From Ensifer sp. MPMI2T (GTDB lineage: Bacteria; Pseudomonadota; Alphaproteobacteria; Rhizobiales; Rhizobiaceae): 64,000 bases of DNA. The notes beneath the pieces were generated by a model that did no database searches, was not told where the DNA came from, and saw only the letters and a list, made by a program, of their open reading frames with translations. A program made the position numbers and the translations under genes. This document shows positions 47,712-56,328 of this stretch, piece by piece. Numbering within the stretch: the first letter of the stretch is position 1; each line of letters starts with the position of its first letter. Location of the stretch: the NCBI RefSeq assembly GCF_004827385.1, contig NZ_SRXN01000017.1, positions 100,399 to 164,398 on the forward strand, given 5' to 3'.

Positions 47712-48344
47712 TCAGGCAGCGGACTCCGCGGGATGCGCCGGCCGGAAGCTGGCGAAGAGGTGTTTGAGGGTGTCGCGTCCCTCGGACGCCAGATCGAATC
47801 GGCGTCCGAACAGCAGCCATTCGGTGCACAGCCCCATCATCGTCCAACGCAAGGTGCGCGCGGCGGATGCCGGCGTCCAGGTGACTTGCAGTTGGCCTCG
47901 TTCAAGCGCACGCGCGAAGGCACGTTCGAGCAATGCATCGTGTCGCTCGTCGATTTCTTTCTGCCGGTCGAGCACCGCGGACATTTCGCTGTCGTAGTCG
48001 CACCGAAGCATGATCGCAAGAATACGCTGCCGCTGCTCGTCCTTGGCAAGCATGTCCAGCCAATCGGCCGTGGCGCTTTCGACGATCGCGAGCGTGTCGG
48101 ACTCTTCGGTCTCGATCTCGCGCGCGATCATGTCTTCCTGCGGCAGCGGCACGGCATCGTAGAGCGCCAGGAAGAGATCGGTCTTGTTGGCAAAGTGCCA
48201 GTAGATCGCGCCGCGCGTGACCCCGGCCGCCTTGGCCACCTCCTCAAGCGTCGTATTGGAAACACCCTTGGCGTAAAACATCCGCTCGGCGGCGTTCAAT
48301 ATCCGGCTTCGTGTAGCCTCGGCCTCGGCCTTGGTTCTGCGCAT
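47712..48344 (-). CDS. smeR: SmeR, TetR/AcrR-family repressor of the SmeAB pump
   Basis: A TetR/AcrR-family repressor of 210 residues. The helix-turn-helix lies at about 31-54 (TTLEEVAKAAGVTRGAIYWH), preceded by RSRILNAAERMFYAKGVSNT, very like AcrR and TtgR. The C-terminal ligand domain is typical in length. It is on the same strand as smeB but separated from it by two repeats (48357-48561). ATG 48344 replaces a longer frame. A well-matched AcrR-type operator lies before smeA. The symbol follows S. meliloti smeABR (from memory). Confidence 0.85.
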   Translation of the reverse strand: MRRTKAEAEATRSRILNAAERMFYAKGVSNTTLEEVAKAAGVTRGAIYWHFANKTDLFLALYDAVPLPQEDMIAREIETEESDTLAIVESATADWLDMLAKDEQRQRILAIMLRCDYDSEMSAVLDRQKEIDERHDALLERAFARALERGQLQVTWTPASAARTLRWTMMGLCTEWLLFGRRFDLASEGRDTLKHLFASFRPAHPAESAA

Positions 48345-48356
48345 GCGTACCTCCCA

Positions 48357-48457
48357 GATCACGATGATTTTGGGTCGATCGACCAAAAATCATAAACGTG
48401 ATCGATTCTAAGAAGTTAGAGCGGGATGCGGGCGGAAAACCGTATCATCCCGCTCTA
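48357..48457. repeat. Family B palindromic repeat, copy 2
   Basis: GATCACGATGATTTTGGGTC, then GATCGACCAAAAATCATAAA and CGTGATCGATTCTAAGAAGT with a second palindrome AGAGCGGGATG...CATCCCGCTCT. The whole is a nested palindrome: GATCACG pairs with CGTGATC and ATGATTTT with AAAATCAT. It ends 12 bp before the smeR start codon, so it is part of the smeR leader or promoter. Confidence 0.8.
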
Positions 48458-48467
48458 CTGCATGTCG

Positions 48468-48561
48468 CCTTTAATCGTAGCCGATTAAAGGACAAGAACA
48501 TGCAGCAATTCAAAGTGCTACAGCGTCCTTTGCGCGTCTGATAAGACACGCGGCGCTGTAG
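48468..48561. repeat. Family A dispersed repeat, copy adjacent to smeB
   Basis: Nearly identical to the copy at 17902-17995: hairpin CCTTTAATCG-TAGC-CGATTAAAGG (48468-48491), linker, and nested hairpin ending CGCTGTAG (48554-48561). In the inner stem GCGCGTC now faces GACACGC (one change). It directly follows family B copy 2 and borders the smeB terminator. Confidence 0.85.
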
Positions 48562-48595
48562 CACGACGGCCCGCCGGATGAGGCGGGCCGTCGTG
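48562..48595 (-). terminator. Strong hairpin after smeB
   Basis: CACGACGGCCCGCC (48562-48575) and GGCGGGCCGTCGTG (48582-48595) form a perfect 14 bp stem with a 6 base loop, 5 bp past the smeB stop. No U run follows on the minus strand, so it may block exonucleases or cause pausing more than intrinsic termination. Confidence 0.75.
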
Positions 48596-48600
48596 ATTGA

Positions 48601-51600
48601 TCACTCAGCGGCGTCGGCGATCTCGGGCGCGGCATCTTCGGCCGGGACCATTTGCGGTTCGGCCGCGCTCTTCCGCCCGAAGAACTTCATGATGAACACG
48701 AAGAAGATCGGAACGAAGAAGATCGCCAGCACCGTTGCCGAGATCATGCCGCCCATGACGCCGGTGCCGATGGCGCGCTGGCTGCCGGAGCTTGCACCCG
48801 TCGCGATCGCCAGAGGCAAAACGCCGAGCGTGAAGGCGAGCGAGGTCATCAGGATCGGCCGGAAGCGCAGATGCGCCGCTTCGAGCGTTGCATCGATCAG
48901 CGACTTGCCCTGGTCACGCAGTTCCTTGGCGAACTCGATGATCAGGATGGCGTTCTTCGCCGAGAGACCAATGATCGCGATCAGGCCGACCTTGAAGTAA
49001 ACATCGTTCGGCATGTCCCGCATCATGACCGCGAGCACTGCGCCGATGACGCCGAGCGGCACGACCATGATCACCGAGACCGGAATGGACCAGCTCTCAT
49101 AGAGCGCCGCCAGGCACAGGAAGACGAGCAGGCACGAGAGCGCAATCAAGAGCGGTGCCTGCGAGCCCGACTGAATCTCCTGCAGCGACTGGCCGGTCCA
49201 TTCGTAACCGAAGCCCGCCGGAAGCTGGGCCGCCAACCGCTCCATTTCGGCAATCGCATCGCCGGAGGAATAGCCGGGCCCGGCTTCGCCGCTGATGCGC
49301 ACCGCCGGATAGCCGTTGTAGCCTACCGTCTGGGTCGGCGCCTTGATCCATTCGACGCTTGCAAAGGCGGAGAGCGGAACCATGCCGCCGTTGGAGTTGC
49401 GAACGTTGAGGTTCAGGAGATCCGCAGTTTGCATGCGCTTCGTCTCGTCCGCCTGCACCGTCACGCGCTGCATGCGGCCGGCATTCGGGAAGTCGTTGAC
49501 ATAGGACGAGCCGAGATTGGTCGAGATCGTCGAGTTGATATCGGCAAAAGTCACGCCGAAGGTGTTCGCCTTCTCGCGATCGATGTTGACGGTGACCTGG
49601 GCTGCATCGGGCATGCCTTCGAAACGGACGCCGGTCAGCACCTTGCTCTGGGCGGCAAGCCCGAGCAACTGGTCGCGTGCCTGGGCAAGGGCTGCTTCAC
49701 CGAGCCCGCCGCGATCCTGCAGGCGGAAGGAGAAGCCGCCGGTCGTGCCGAGGCCCTGGATCGCCGGCGGCGACAGAGCAAAGCTGATCGCGTCCTTGAT
49801 CTGGCTCATGGCCATCGTCGCGCGGCCGGCGATCGACTGCGCTGCATTGTTCGCGTCACGTTCACTCCAGTCCTTGAGCGTCACGAAGGCAAGGCCCGCA
49901 TTCTGCCCAGTACCGAAGAAGGAGAAGCCGTTGATCGCAACGATCGTATCGACAGCCTGCTCCTGGCCGAAGATCTTCTCCGCCTGCTCGATGGCCTCGG
50001 TCGTGCGGTTTCCGGTCGCTTCCGAAGGCAATTGCATCATCACGATGACAAAGCCTTGGTCCTCGTCCGGCAGGAACGACGAAGGCAGCTGCAGGAAGGC
50101 CCAGCCAAGCCCCGCGAGCAGGGCCAGGTAGATAACCATGAAGCGGCCGGTGCGGTGGACCACGCCTCCGACAAGGCGGGTATAGCCATGGGACGTCCGG
50201 TCGAAACTCCGGTTGAACCAGCCGAAGAAGCCGCGCTTGGCGTGATGATGACCTTTCGGAACCTGCTTCAGGAAGCTCGCGCAGAGCGCGGGCGTCAACG
50301 AGAGGGCGAGCAGCGCCGAGAACAGGATCGAGACGACCATGGTCAGGCTGAACTGGCGGTAGATCACGCCGACGGCGCCCGGGAAGAAGGCCATCGGGAT
50401 GAACACGGAAGCAAGCACCAGCGTGATGCCGATCACCGCACCGGTGATCTGCTTCATCGCCTTGCGTGTGGCTTCCTTTGGCGTCAGCCCCTCTTCCGAC
50501 ATGATACGCTCGACGTTCTCGACGACGATGATCGCATCGTCGACGAGGATACCGATCGCCAGCACCATGCCGAACATCGTCAAGACATTGATCGAGAAGC
50601 CCATCGCCAGCATGACCGCGCAGGTGCCGAGTAGGGCGACCGGCACGACGATCGTCGGGATGATCGTGTAGCGGACGTTCTGCAGGAACAGGAACATCAC
50701 CAGGAATACGAGGCCGACGGCCTCGACCAGGGTATGCAGCACCTTCTCGATCGACACCGCGACGAAGGGTGAGGTGTCGTAGGGGATGGAGTATTCCAGT
50801 CCCGGCGGGAAAAACTCAGCGAGTTCGTCCATGCGCGCCTTGATCGCAGCCGAGGTCGACATCGCATTGCCGCTCGGCGAGAGCTGCACGGCGATGGCCG
50901 CCGAGGGCTTGCCGTTGAGGCGCGTCGAGAAGGAGTAGCTCTCGCCGCCGATCTCGAGGCGCGCGACGTCGCGCAGCCGTACGGCCGAGCCGTCGGCATT
51001 GGCGCGAAGCACGATGGCGCCGAATTCCTCAGGTGTCGAAAGCTGACCCTTGATGACGACAGGAGCGGCGACCTGCTGCGTAATCGGGTTCGGCTGCGCG
51101 CCGATCGAGCCCGAAGCGATCTGGGCGTTCTGCGCCTGGATCGCCGCCGTCACGTCGGCCGCCGTCAGGTTGAGGCCGAGCATCTTGTCCGGATCGAGCC
51201 AGACGCGCATCGAGCGCTCGGTCGCAAAGAGCTGCGCGCGGCCGACGCCCGGCACGCGCTGGATCTCGCTCAGCACGTTGCGGCTCAAATAGTCACCGAG
51301 GCCCGTCGCGTCCAACGAACCGTCGGTCGACGTGAGCGAGATGATCAGAAGGAAGCCGGAGCCGGCCTCGTCCACCTGCACGCCCTGCTGCCTGACCGAA
51401 TCGGGCAGGCGCGGCTCGACGCGCTGTACGCGGTTCTGGATATCCACCGAGGCCTGGCTGGGATCGGTGCCCGGTGCGAAAGTTGCGCTGATTTCGGCCG
51501 AGCCGGAAGAACTCGTCGTCGACTCGAAATAAAGCAGGCCTTTGACGCCGTTCAGTTCATCCTCGATCAGGCGCGTGACGCTCTGATAGGTGTCCTGCGA

Positions 51601-51759
51601 CGAGGCGCCGGGGTAGCTCGTGTTGATCGAGATCTGCGGTGGCGCCACGTCCGGATATTGCGAAACCGGCAGGAGCGGAATGGCAATGATGCCGGCGAGC
51701 ATGATGAAGATCGCCACCACCCAGGCGAAGATCGGCCTGTCGATAAAAAAACTGGGCAT
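48601..51759 (-). CDS. smeB: SmeB, RND multidrug efflux permease (AcrB-like)
   Basis: The inner-membrane proton-drug antiporter of a tripartite RND pump, 1052 residues, with AcrB-type 12-helix architecture and two large periplasmic loops. It begins MPSFFIDRPIFAWVVAIFIM. The proton-relay Asp pair is in GILVDDAIIVVENVERIM near residue 405 and the relay Lys in GLSAKNAILIIEFAKEL near 935. The frame is open 19 codons further upstream but ATG 51759 is the canonical start. It follows smeA with a 10 bp gap. In S. meliloti SmeAB contributes to drug tolerance and nodulation competitiveness (from memory). Confidence 0.93.
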   Translation of the reverse strand: MPSFFIDRPIFAWVVAIFIMLAGIIAIPLLPVSQYPDVAPPQISINTSYPGASSQDTYQSVTRLIEDELNGVKGLLYFESTTSSSGSAEISATFAPGTDPSQASVDIQNRVQRVEPRLPDSVRQQGVQVDEAGSGFLLIISLTSTDGSLDATGLGDYLSRNVLSEIQRVPGVGRAQLFATERSMRVWLDPDKMLGLNLTAADVTAAIQAQNAQIASGSIGAQPNPITQQVAAPVVIKGQLSTPEEFGAIVLRANADGSAVRLRDVARLEIGGESYSFSTRLNGKPSAAIAVQLSPSGNAMSTSAAIKARMDELAEFFPPGLEYSIPYDTSPFVAVSIEKVLHTLVEAVGLVFLVMFLFLQNVRYTIIPTIVVPVALLGTCAVMLAMGFSINVLTMFGMVLAIGILVDDAIIVVENVERIMSEEGLTPKEATRKAMKQITGAVIGITLVLASVFIPMAFFPGAVGVIYRQFSLTMVVSILFSALLALSLTPALCASFLKQVPKGHHHAKRGFFGWFNRSFDRTSHGYTRLVGGVVHRTGRFMVIYLALLAGLGWAFLQLPSSFLPDEDQGFVIVMMQLPSEATGNRTTEAIEQAEKIFGQEQAVDTIVAINGFSFFGTGQNAGLAFVTLKDWSERDANNAAQSIAGRATMAMSQIKDAISFALSPPAIQGLGTTGGFSFRLQDRGGLGEAALAQARDQLLGLAAQSKVLTGVRFEGMPDAAQVTVNIDREKANTFGVTFADINSTISTNLGSSYVNDFPNAGRMQRVTVQADETKRMQTADLLNLNVRNSNGGMVPLSAFASVEWIKAPTQTVGYNGYPAVRISGEAGPGYSSGDAIAEMERLAAQLPAGFGYEWTGQSLQEIQSGSQAPLLIALSCLLVFLCLAALYESWSIPVSVIMVVPLGVIGAVLAVMMRDMPNDVYFKVGLIAIIGLSAKNAILIIEFAKELRDQGKSLIDATLEAAHLRFRPILMTSLAFTLGVLPLAIATGASSGSQRAIGTGVMGGMISATVLAIFFVPIFFVFIMKFFGRKSAAEPQMVPAEDAAPEIADAAE

Positions 51760-51769
51760 GTTCAAGCTC

Positions 51770-52990
51770 TCACTTCGCTTCGGTGGCGGGCTTCTCGTCG
51801 GCGGCTGCCGAAGCACTGGCCTGCTCGGTCTGAGGCTTTGCGTTCGGGTCCCAGGCGGACGGCTGCACAGGCGCGCCCGGACCGACCTTCTGGAAGCCCT
51901 CGACGATCACCTTCTCGCCGGCCTTGAGACCGGAGGTCACCTGCCAGCGGTCGCCGACGGTGCGTCCAAGCGTGACGTTGCGGAATTCGACCTTGTTGTC
52001 GGCGTTTACGACGTAGACCTGGGACTGGCCGGCATTGTTGCGCTGGACAGCCTGCTGCGGAACGGTGATCGCGTCCTTCTCCAAACCCTGCTGGATCTGC
52101 ACGCGCACATACATGCCCGGCAGCAGATCGTTGTTTGGATTGGGGAACTCGCCGCGAAGCGTCACCTGCCCGGTGGTCGCGTCCACGGCCGCTTCGGAGA
52201 AGAGCAGCTTGCCCTTCAGCGCATAGGGCGTTCCGTCATCGAGGATGAGCTGGACTTCGGCTTCGTTGTCGGAGCTCATCATCTGACCGTCCTTGAGCGC
52301 CTTGCGCAGGCGGATCAGGTCGGTCGCCGATTGGGTGAAGTCGGCATAGATCGGGTCGAGCTGCTGGATCGTCGCGAGGTTCTGCGTGTCGGTCGCACTG
52401 ACCAGAGCGCCCTCGGTAATGAGCGCCCGGCCGATCCGGCCGCCGATCGGCGCCGTGACGTTCGCATATTGCAGGTTGAGCTTCGCGTCGGCGAGACCCG
52501 CCTCGGCGATGCCGACATCGGCCTCCGCCTGGGCGACCGCCGCAATGGCGTCGTCGAACTGCTGAATTGCCGTGAACTGCGCGTCCTTCAGCCGCGACTG
52601 CCGATCGGCGGTCCGCTTGGCCTGGTCGAGAACCGCCTGCGCCCGCTTCAGCGTGGCCTCGGCGCTGTCGACCTTCACCTGGAAGGGGGCCGGGTCGATC
52701 CGATAGAGCACATCGCCTTCCTTGACGATGGTGCCCTGCTCGAACACGCGCTCGACCACGATGCCGGAAACCCGCGGCCGAACCTCGGCGATGCGCGTCG
52801 CGGTAATGCGGCCCGGCAGTTCATTGGTGATCGGCAGAGCTTCCGCTGCCGTCGTGTAAACGGCCACGGCCGAGGGTGGGAATGCCTGGGCTGCCTGTTG
52901 TTCTTCGTTCTTCTGGCAGCCGGCGAGAAAAATCAGGGTTGCCAGGGTCGCGGCCAGTGTCGGTCGTTTCATGCGCATCGCAATGTCCAT
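51770..52990 (-). CDS. smeA: SmeA, RND efflux periplasmic adaptor lipoprotein
   Basis: The membrane fusion protein linking SmeB to an outer-membrane channel, about 406 residues, AcrA/MexA type. A signal sequence is followed by the lipobox IFLAGC with Cys25 (from ATG 52990). The lipoyl/barrel halves include GRITATRIAEVRPRVSGIVV and a coiled-coil hairpin between about 95 and 165 rich in Ala, Gln and Asp. The start could also be ATG 52978 or 52972, leaving the lipobox intact. No outer-membrane channel gene lies next to it, so a shared TolC-like protein is expected. Confidence 0.9.
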   Translation of the reverse strand: MDIAMRMKRPTLAATLATLIFLAGCQKNEEQQAAQAFPPSAVAVYTTAAEALPITNELPGRITATRIAEVRPRVSGIVVERVFEQGTIVKEGDVLYRIDPAPFQVKVDSAEATLKRAQAVLDQAKRTADRQSRLKDAQFTAIQQFDDAIAAVAQAEADVGIAEAGLADAKLNLQYANVTAPIGGRIGRALITEGALVSATDTQNLATIQQLDPIYADFTQSATDLIRLRKALKDGQMMSSDNEAEVQLILDDGTPYALKGKLLFSEAAVDATTGQVTLRGEFPNPNNDLLPGMYVRVQIQQGLEKDAITVPQQAVQRNNAGQSQVYVVNADNKVEFRNVTLGRTVGDRWQVTSGLKAGEKVIVEGFQKVGPGAPVQPSAWDPNAKPQTEQASASAAADEKPATEAK

Positions 52991-53091
52991 AATCAAAGGA
53001 CCGCCCGCAGCCGTTGCACCTTGCAGTGTTGCGCGGTCCGAAAGTGAGATGAAGCGGATCCGGTATCGGCGTGGGAACATACCGGGAAACT

Positions 53092-53115
53092 AATATACAG
53101 ACACAAATGTATGTT
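53092..53115 (-). promoter_or_regulatory. Candidate SmeR operator (AcrR-box-like)
   Basis: The minus strand reads AACATACATTTGTGTCTGTA, then TATT. It matches the 24 base E. coli AcrR operator, as I remember it, at 19 of 24 positions, including an unbroken ACATACATTTGTG. It overlaps the -10 element of the likely smeA promoter, where a TetR repressor would block transcription. A repressor gene of the right family is 5 kb away downstream of smeB. Confidence 0.75.
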
Positions 53116-53134
53116 AATTCTTCCCGCAGTGCAA
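53106..53134 (-). promoter_or_regulatory. Candidate smeAB promoter
   Basis: TTGCAC (53134-53129), a 17 base spacer and TACATT (53111-53106) on the minus strand form a sigma-70-like promoter about 120 bp before smeA. The -10 lies inside the AcrR-type operator. Confidence 0.6.
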
Positions 53135-53257
53135 CACCGATTTGGAGGATCGGCAGGGGAGGAAAAAAGTGAAGAGCTGCAGTGGGTTGGTCACTGCGGC
53201 TGTCGGCGATCACGCAGCTGTGATCCCTGTCGAAGCGCTGTTGGGAGTGGCAATCAG

Positions 53258-53368
53258 CCCCTCATCCCGCTGCCGCGACCTTCTCCCCGCAGGCGGGGAG
53301 AAGGGACTTGCCGCGCCGTTTCAGTCCCCTCTCCCCGCATGCGGGGAGAGGGCTAGGGTGAGGGGGCG
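53258..53368. repeat. RIME-like element, near-complete
   Basis: CCCCTCATCCCGCTGCCGCG, then ACCTTCTCCCCGCAGGCGGG and GAGAAGGGACTTGCC, followed by CCCCTCTCCCCGCATGCGGG and GAGAGGGCTAGGGTGAGGGG. It shows both palindromes in the orientation opposite to the copy at 23001. It lies between the divergent smeA and ABC ATPase transcription units. Confidence 0.8.
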
Positions 53369-53387
53369 TCATATCGACATCGCGCCC

Positions 53388-54398
53388 TTATTGCCCGGAA
53401 TTGATCACGCGGTCGTCGGAGTCGAAACGGTGCATGCCGCCGATGACCGGCGTGGCGTAAACGATATCGTCCTCGGCGTAGCGATGTTCGCCGAACAGCC
53501 GAACGGTGATCGTGCCGACCTCTTCCGTATCGAGATAGACGATGGTGTCGGCGCCGAGATGTTCGACGTGGATGACCTTGCCCTTCCACTGGCCGCTCTC
53601 GCGGGAAAGGCCGATATGCTCCGGCCGGATGCCGATCGTCTTGGCTTGCGCATCGCCGAGCCGCCCGCCTTCGATGAAATTCATCTGCGGCGAACCGATG
53701 AAGCCGGCGACGAAGACGTTGGCCGGGCGATTGTAGAGTTCCATCGGCGAACCGACCTGCTCGACGCGGCCGGCATTGAGCACGACGATCTTGTCTGCAA
53801 GCGTCATTGCCTCGACCTGGTCATGGGTGACGTAGATCATCGTCGCCTTGAGGCTGCGGTGCAGCCGGGCGATCTCCAGCCGCGTGTTGACGCGGAGCGC
53901 CGCATCGAGGTTCGACAGCGGCTCGTCGAAGAGGAACAGTTTTGGCTCGCGAACGATCGCTCGGCCGATCGCGACGCGCTGCCGTTGGCCGCCGGAAAGC
54001 TCGGCCGGGCGGCGCGCGAGATAGGGCTCGAGCGACAGCATGCCGGCCGCCTTGGCGACCTTCTCGTCGATCTCTTTCTTCGGCGCGCCCGCCTGCTTGA
54101 GGCCAAGCCCCATATTGTCCTTGACCGTCAGGTGCGGATAGAGCGCATAGGACTGGAACACCATGGCGATGCCACGCTTGGCCGGAGCGACGTGGCCAAC
54201 CTCGGCGCCGTCGATCTGCACGCTGCCGGAGGTGGCGTCCTCAAGCCCGGCAATCGTGCGCAATAGCGTCGATTTTCCGCAGCCGGAGGGGCCGACGAAA
54301 ATGACGAACTCGCCGTCCTTGACCTCGAGGTCGATGCCCTTCAGCACTTCATGACCACCAAAGGCCTTGCGGATGGATTTGAGCTGCAGTGATCCCAC
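53388..54398 (-). CDS. CUT1-type sugar ABC transporter ATPase (UgpC/MalK-like)
   Basis: The ATPase of the amino-sugar importer encoded here, 336 residues. Walker A is GPSGCGKST, signature [14 protein letters not shown], Walker [17 protein letters not shown], followed by a TOBE/MOP regulatory domain (about 235-336, GIRPEHIGL). It starts with GTG at 54398 in the sequence AGAGGGGCAACACGTG; no ATG gives the conserved N-terminus [15 protein letters not shown]. It is the last gene of the minus-strand unit, 16 bp after the oxidoreductase gene. Confidence 0.9.
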   Translation of the reverse strand: MGSLQLKSIRKAFGGHEVLKGIDLEVKDGEFVIFVGPSGCGKSTLLRTIAGLEDATSGSVQIDGAEVGHVAPAKRGIAMVFQSYALYPHLTVKDNMGLGLKQAGAPKKEIDEKVAKAAGMLSLEPYLARRPAELSGGQRQRVAIGRAIVREPKLFLFDEPLSNLDAALRVNTRLEIARLHRSLKATMIYVTHDQVEAMTLADKIVVLNAGRVEQVGSPMELYNRPANVFVAGFIGSPQMNFIEGGRLGDAQAKTIGIRPEHIGLSRESGQWKGKVIHVEHLGADTIVYLDTEEVGTITVRLFGEHRYAEDDIVYATPVIGGMHRFDSDDRVINSGQ

Positions 54399-54414
54399 GT
54401 GTTGCCCCTCTTGA

Positions 54415-55479
54415 TTAAAGCTTGACCGGCATGCCGGTGCGCACGCTTTCGTCCGCTGCCAGGCAGATCTTGAGCGACTGCACGGCATCGTCCATGTGGC
54501 GGTCGAGATTGATGTTTTCGCGAATGGCCTTGAGCACGAAGGCCTGCTCGCGGTCGCAGAGTTCCTGGTGCCCCGGCTCTCCTTCCATGGTCAGGTCCTC
54601 GTCGGACTTGAGGAAGCGGCCGTCCGGGCCGGTCGCGGCACTGTGCACGCGAATAACGGAGGTCTTGGTGTGCACGTCAATGTCGTCGGATTTGGCGTTC
54701 TGGTCCATGACGATCGAAACCGATCCGTTCGGCGAAATCACGTCCTTCACGAAGAAGGCGGTTTCCGACATCATTGGTCCCCAGCCGGCCTCGTACCAGC
54801 CGACAGACCTGTCGTCGAAGATCACCTGCAGATGCCCGTAATTGTACATGTCCGGCGCTACCTCGTCGGAGAGGCGCAGCCCCATGCCACGGACCTCCAC
54901 CGGCTTGGCGTCGGTGATCTGGCACATCACGTCGACATAGTGCACGCCGCAGTCGACGATCGGCGGCGTCGTCTGCATCAGCGACTTGTGCGTGGCCCAG
55001 GTCGGCCCACTGGACTGCTGGTTCAGGTTCATGCGAAAGACATACGGACCGCCCAGTTTCCGCGCTTCAGCGATCAGCCGCATCCATGAGGGGTGATGGC
55101 GCAGGATATAGCCGATCACCAGCTTGCGGCCGTTGGCCCGCGCGCAGGCGACGACGCGTTCGGCATCGGCAACGGTTGTCGCGAGCGGCTTTTCGACGAA
55201 GACATGCGCGCCGGCTTCCATGGCCATGACGGCATAGTCTGCATGGCTGTCGGAATAGGTGTTGATCGAGCAGAGTTCCGGCTTGAGCTCGGCGAGCGCC
55301 TCCGGGAAGGAAGGCAGGATCTCGTAATCGGAAAGCGCGTCGGGCAGCGCGACCTTCGAACGGTTGACGAGGCTCACGATCTCGAATCCGGGGTTCTCGT
55401 GATAGGCGAGCGCGTGGCTGCGGCCCATATTGCCGAGGCCGGCGCAAAGCACGCGGATTGGGGAAACGGAAGAACTCAC
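54415..55479 (-). CDS. Gfo/Idh/MocA-family oxidoreductase
   Basis: A 354-residue NAD(P)-dependent sugar oxidoreductase. The Rossmann motif is [20 protein letters not shown] at about 11-30 and the family Lys motif [15 protein letters not shown] lies near 97-111. The catalytic region includes [15 protein letters not shown] near 177-191, with His as the likely acid/base residue. The start overlaps the upstream permease stop by 4 bp (ATGA), so it is translationally coupled to the transporter. Such enzymes act on sugars, anhydrosugars and inositols; here it may process an imported amino sugar or anhydro form, but this is inference. Confidence 0.86.
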   Translation of the reverse strand: MSSSVSPIRVLCAGLGNMGRSHALAYHENPGFEIVSLVNRSKVALPDALSDYEILPSFPEALAELKPELCSINTYSDSHADYAVMAMEAGAHVFVEKPLATTVADAERVVACARANGRKLVIGYILRHHPSWMRLIAEARKLGGPYVFRMNLNQQSSGPTWATHKSLMQTTPPIVDCGVHYVDVMCQITDAKPVEVRGMGLRLSDEVAPDMYNYGHLQVIFDDRSVGWYEAGWGPMMSETAFFVKDVISPNGSVSIVMDQNAKSDDIDVHTKTSVIRVHSAATGPDGRFLKSDEDLTMEGEPGHQELCDREQAFVLKAIRENINLDRHMDDAVQSLKICLAADESVRTGMPVKL

Positions 55480-56315
55480 TTGACTGCTCCTGCCGTGATG
55501 CCGCGGATCAGCTGCCGCGAGAAGATGACGTAGAGGATGAGAACCGGGAAGATCGCGAGCGACAGGGCTGAGAGCACCGCGTTCCAGTTGGTGACGAACT
55601 GCCCAATGAAGATCTGCGAGCCGAGTGTCACGGTCTTGGTCGTTTCCGCCGGCGCCAGGATCAGCGGGAACCAGAGGTCTTTCCAGATCGGGATCATGGT
55701 GAAGACGGCGACGGTCGCCATCGCCGGGCGCACCAGCGGCAGCACCAGCCGGAAGAAGATCGCGTATTCCGAAAGCCCGTCGATGCGTCCGGCATTCTTC
55801 AGGTCATCCGATACGGTGCGCATGAATTCGGAAAGAATGAAGACGGCAAGCGGCAGGCCTTGCGCCGTGTAGACGAGGATCAGCGCCGTCAGCGTGTTGA
55901 CGAGGCCGGTTGCGACCATGCCCTGCAGGATGGCGACGGTGCCGAGGCGGATCGGGATCATGATGCCGAGCGCCAGGTAAAGGCCCATCAAGGCATTGCC
56001 ACGGAAGCGGTATTCCGAGAGTGCGAAAGCGGCCATGGCACCGAAGAGCAACACGAGCGCGATCGAGACGACGGTAACGATCGTGCTGTTCTGGAAATAG
56101 CCGAGGAAGTCGCCCTGCTTCAGCACCGTCTGGTAACCGATCAGACTGAAGGTTTCGGGCGTCGGAAGCGCCAACGGCTCGCGGAAGATCGCGTTGCGGC
56201 TTTTGAACGAGTTGGCGATCGTCAGGAACACCGGAAACAGCGCGATGAGCGTGTAGGCGATCAGTGCGACATGGACGCCGGCAGTTCGGCCAAAGGAGGC
56301 GCGTGCTTTCGACAT
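55476..56315 (-). CDS. CUT1 sugar ABC transporter permease (MalG-like)
   Basis: The second permease of the importer, 279 residues, six predicted membrane helices. It begins MSKARASFGRTAGVHVALIA and includes the EAA-type loop DDLKNAGRIDGLSEYAIFFR near residue 190. ATG 56315 (MSKAR) was chosen because the longer frame overlaps MalF. The stop overlaps the oxidoreductase start by 4 bp. Confidence 0.9.
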   Translation of the reverse strand: MSKARASFGRTAGVHVALIAYTLIALFPVFLTIANSFKSRNAIFREPLALPTPETFSLIGYQTVLKQGDFLGYFQNSTIVTVVSIALVLLFGAMAAFALSEYRFRGNALMGLYLALGIMIPIRLGTVAILQGMVATGLVNTLTALILVYTAQGLPLAVFILSEFMRTVSDDLKNAGRIDGLSEYAIFFRLVLPLVRPAMATVAVFTMIPIWKDLWFPLILAPAETTKTVTLGSQIFIGQFVTNWNAVLSALSLAIFPVLILYVIFSRQLIRGITAGAVK

Positions 56316-56328
56316 TTCGGATCCTCCC

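Larger units (their letters stand above)
52991..53387. other. smeA promoter region and RIME element
   Basis: The first 150 bp of this 397 bp interval hold the smeA promoter and operator (53092-53134). The rest is filler up to a RIME-like element at 53258-53368 that separates smeA from the end of the amino-sugar operon. No coding sequence is supported. Confidence 0.7.

Noticed and set aside
48652..50634. 660-codon open frame on the + strand across smeB
   Set aside because: Antisense to a conserved RND permease; composition is rich in Arg, His and Asp as expected of a shadow frame.
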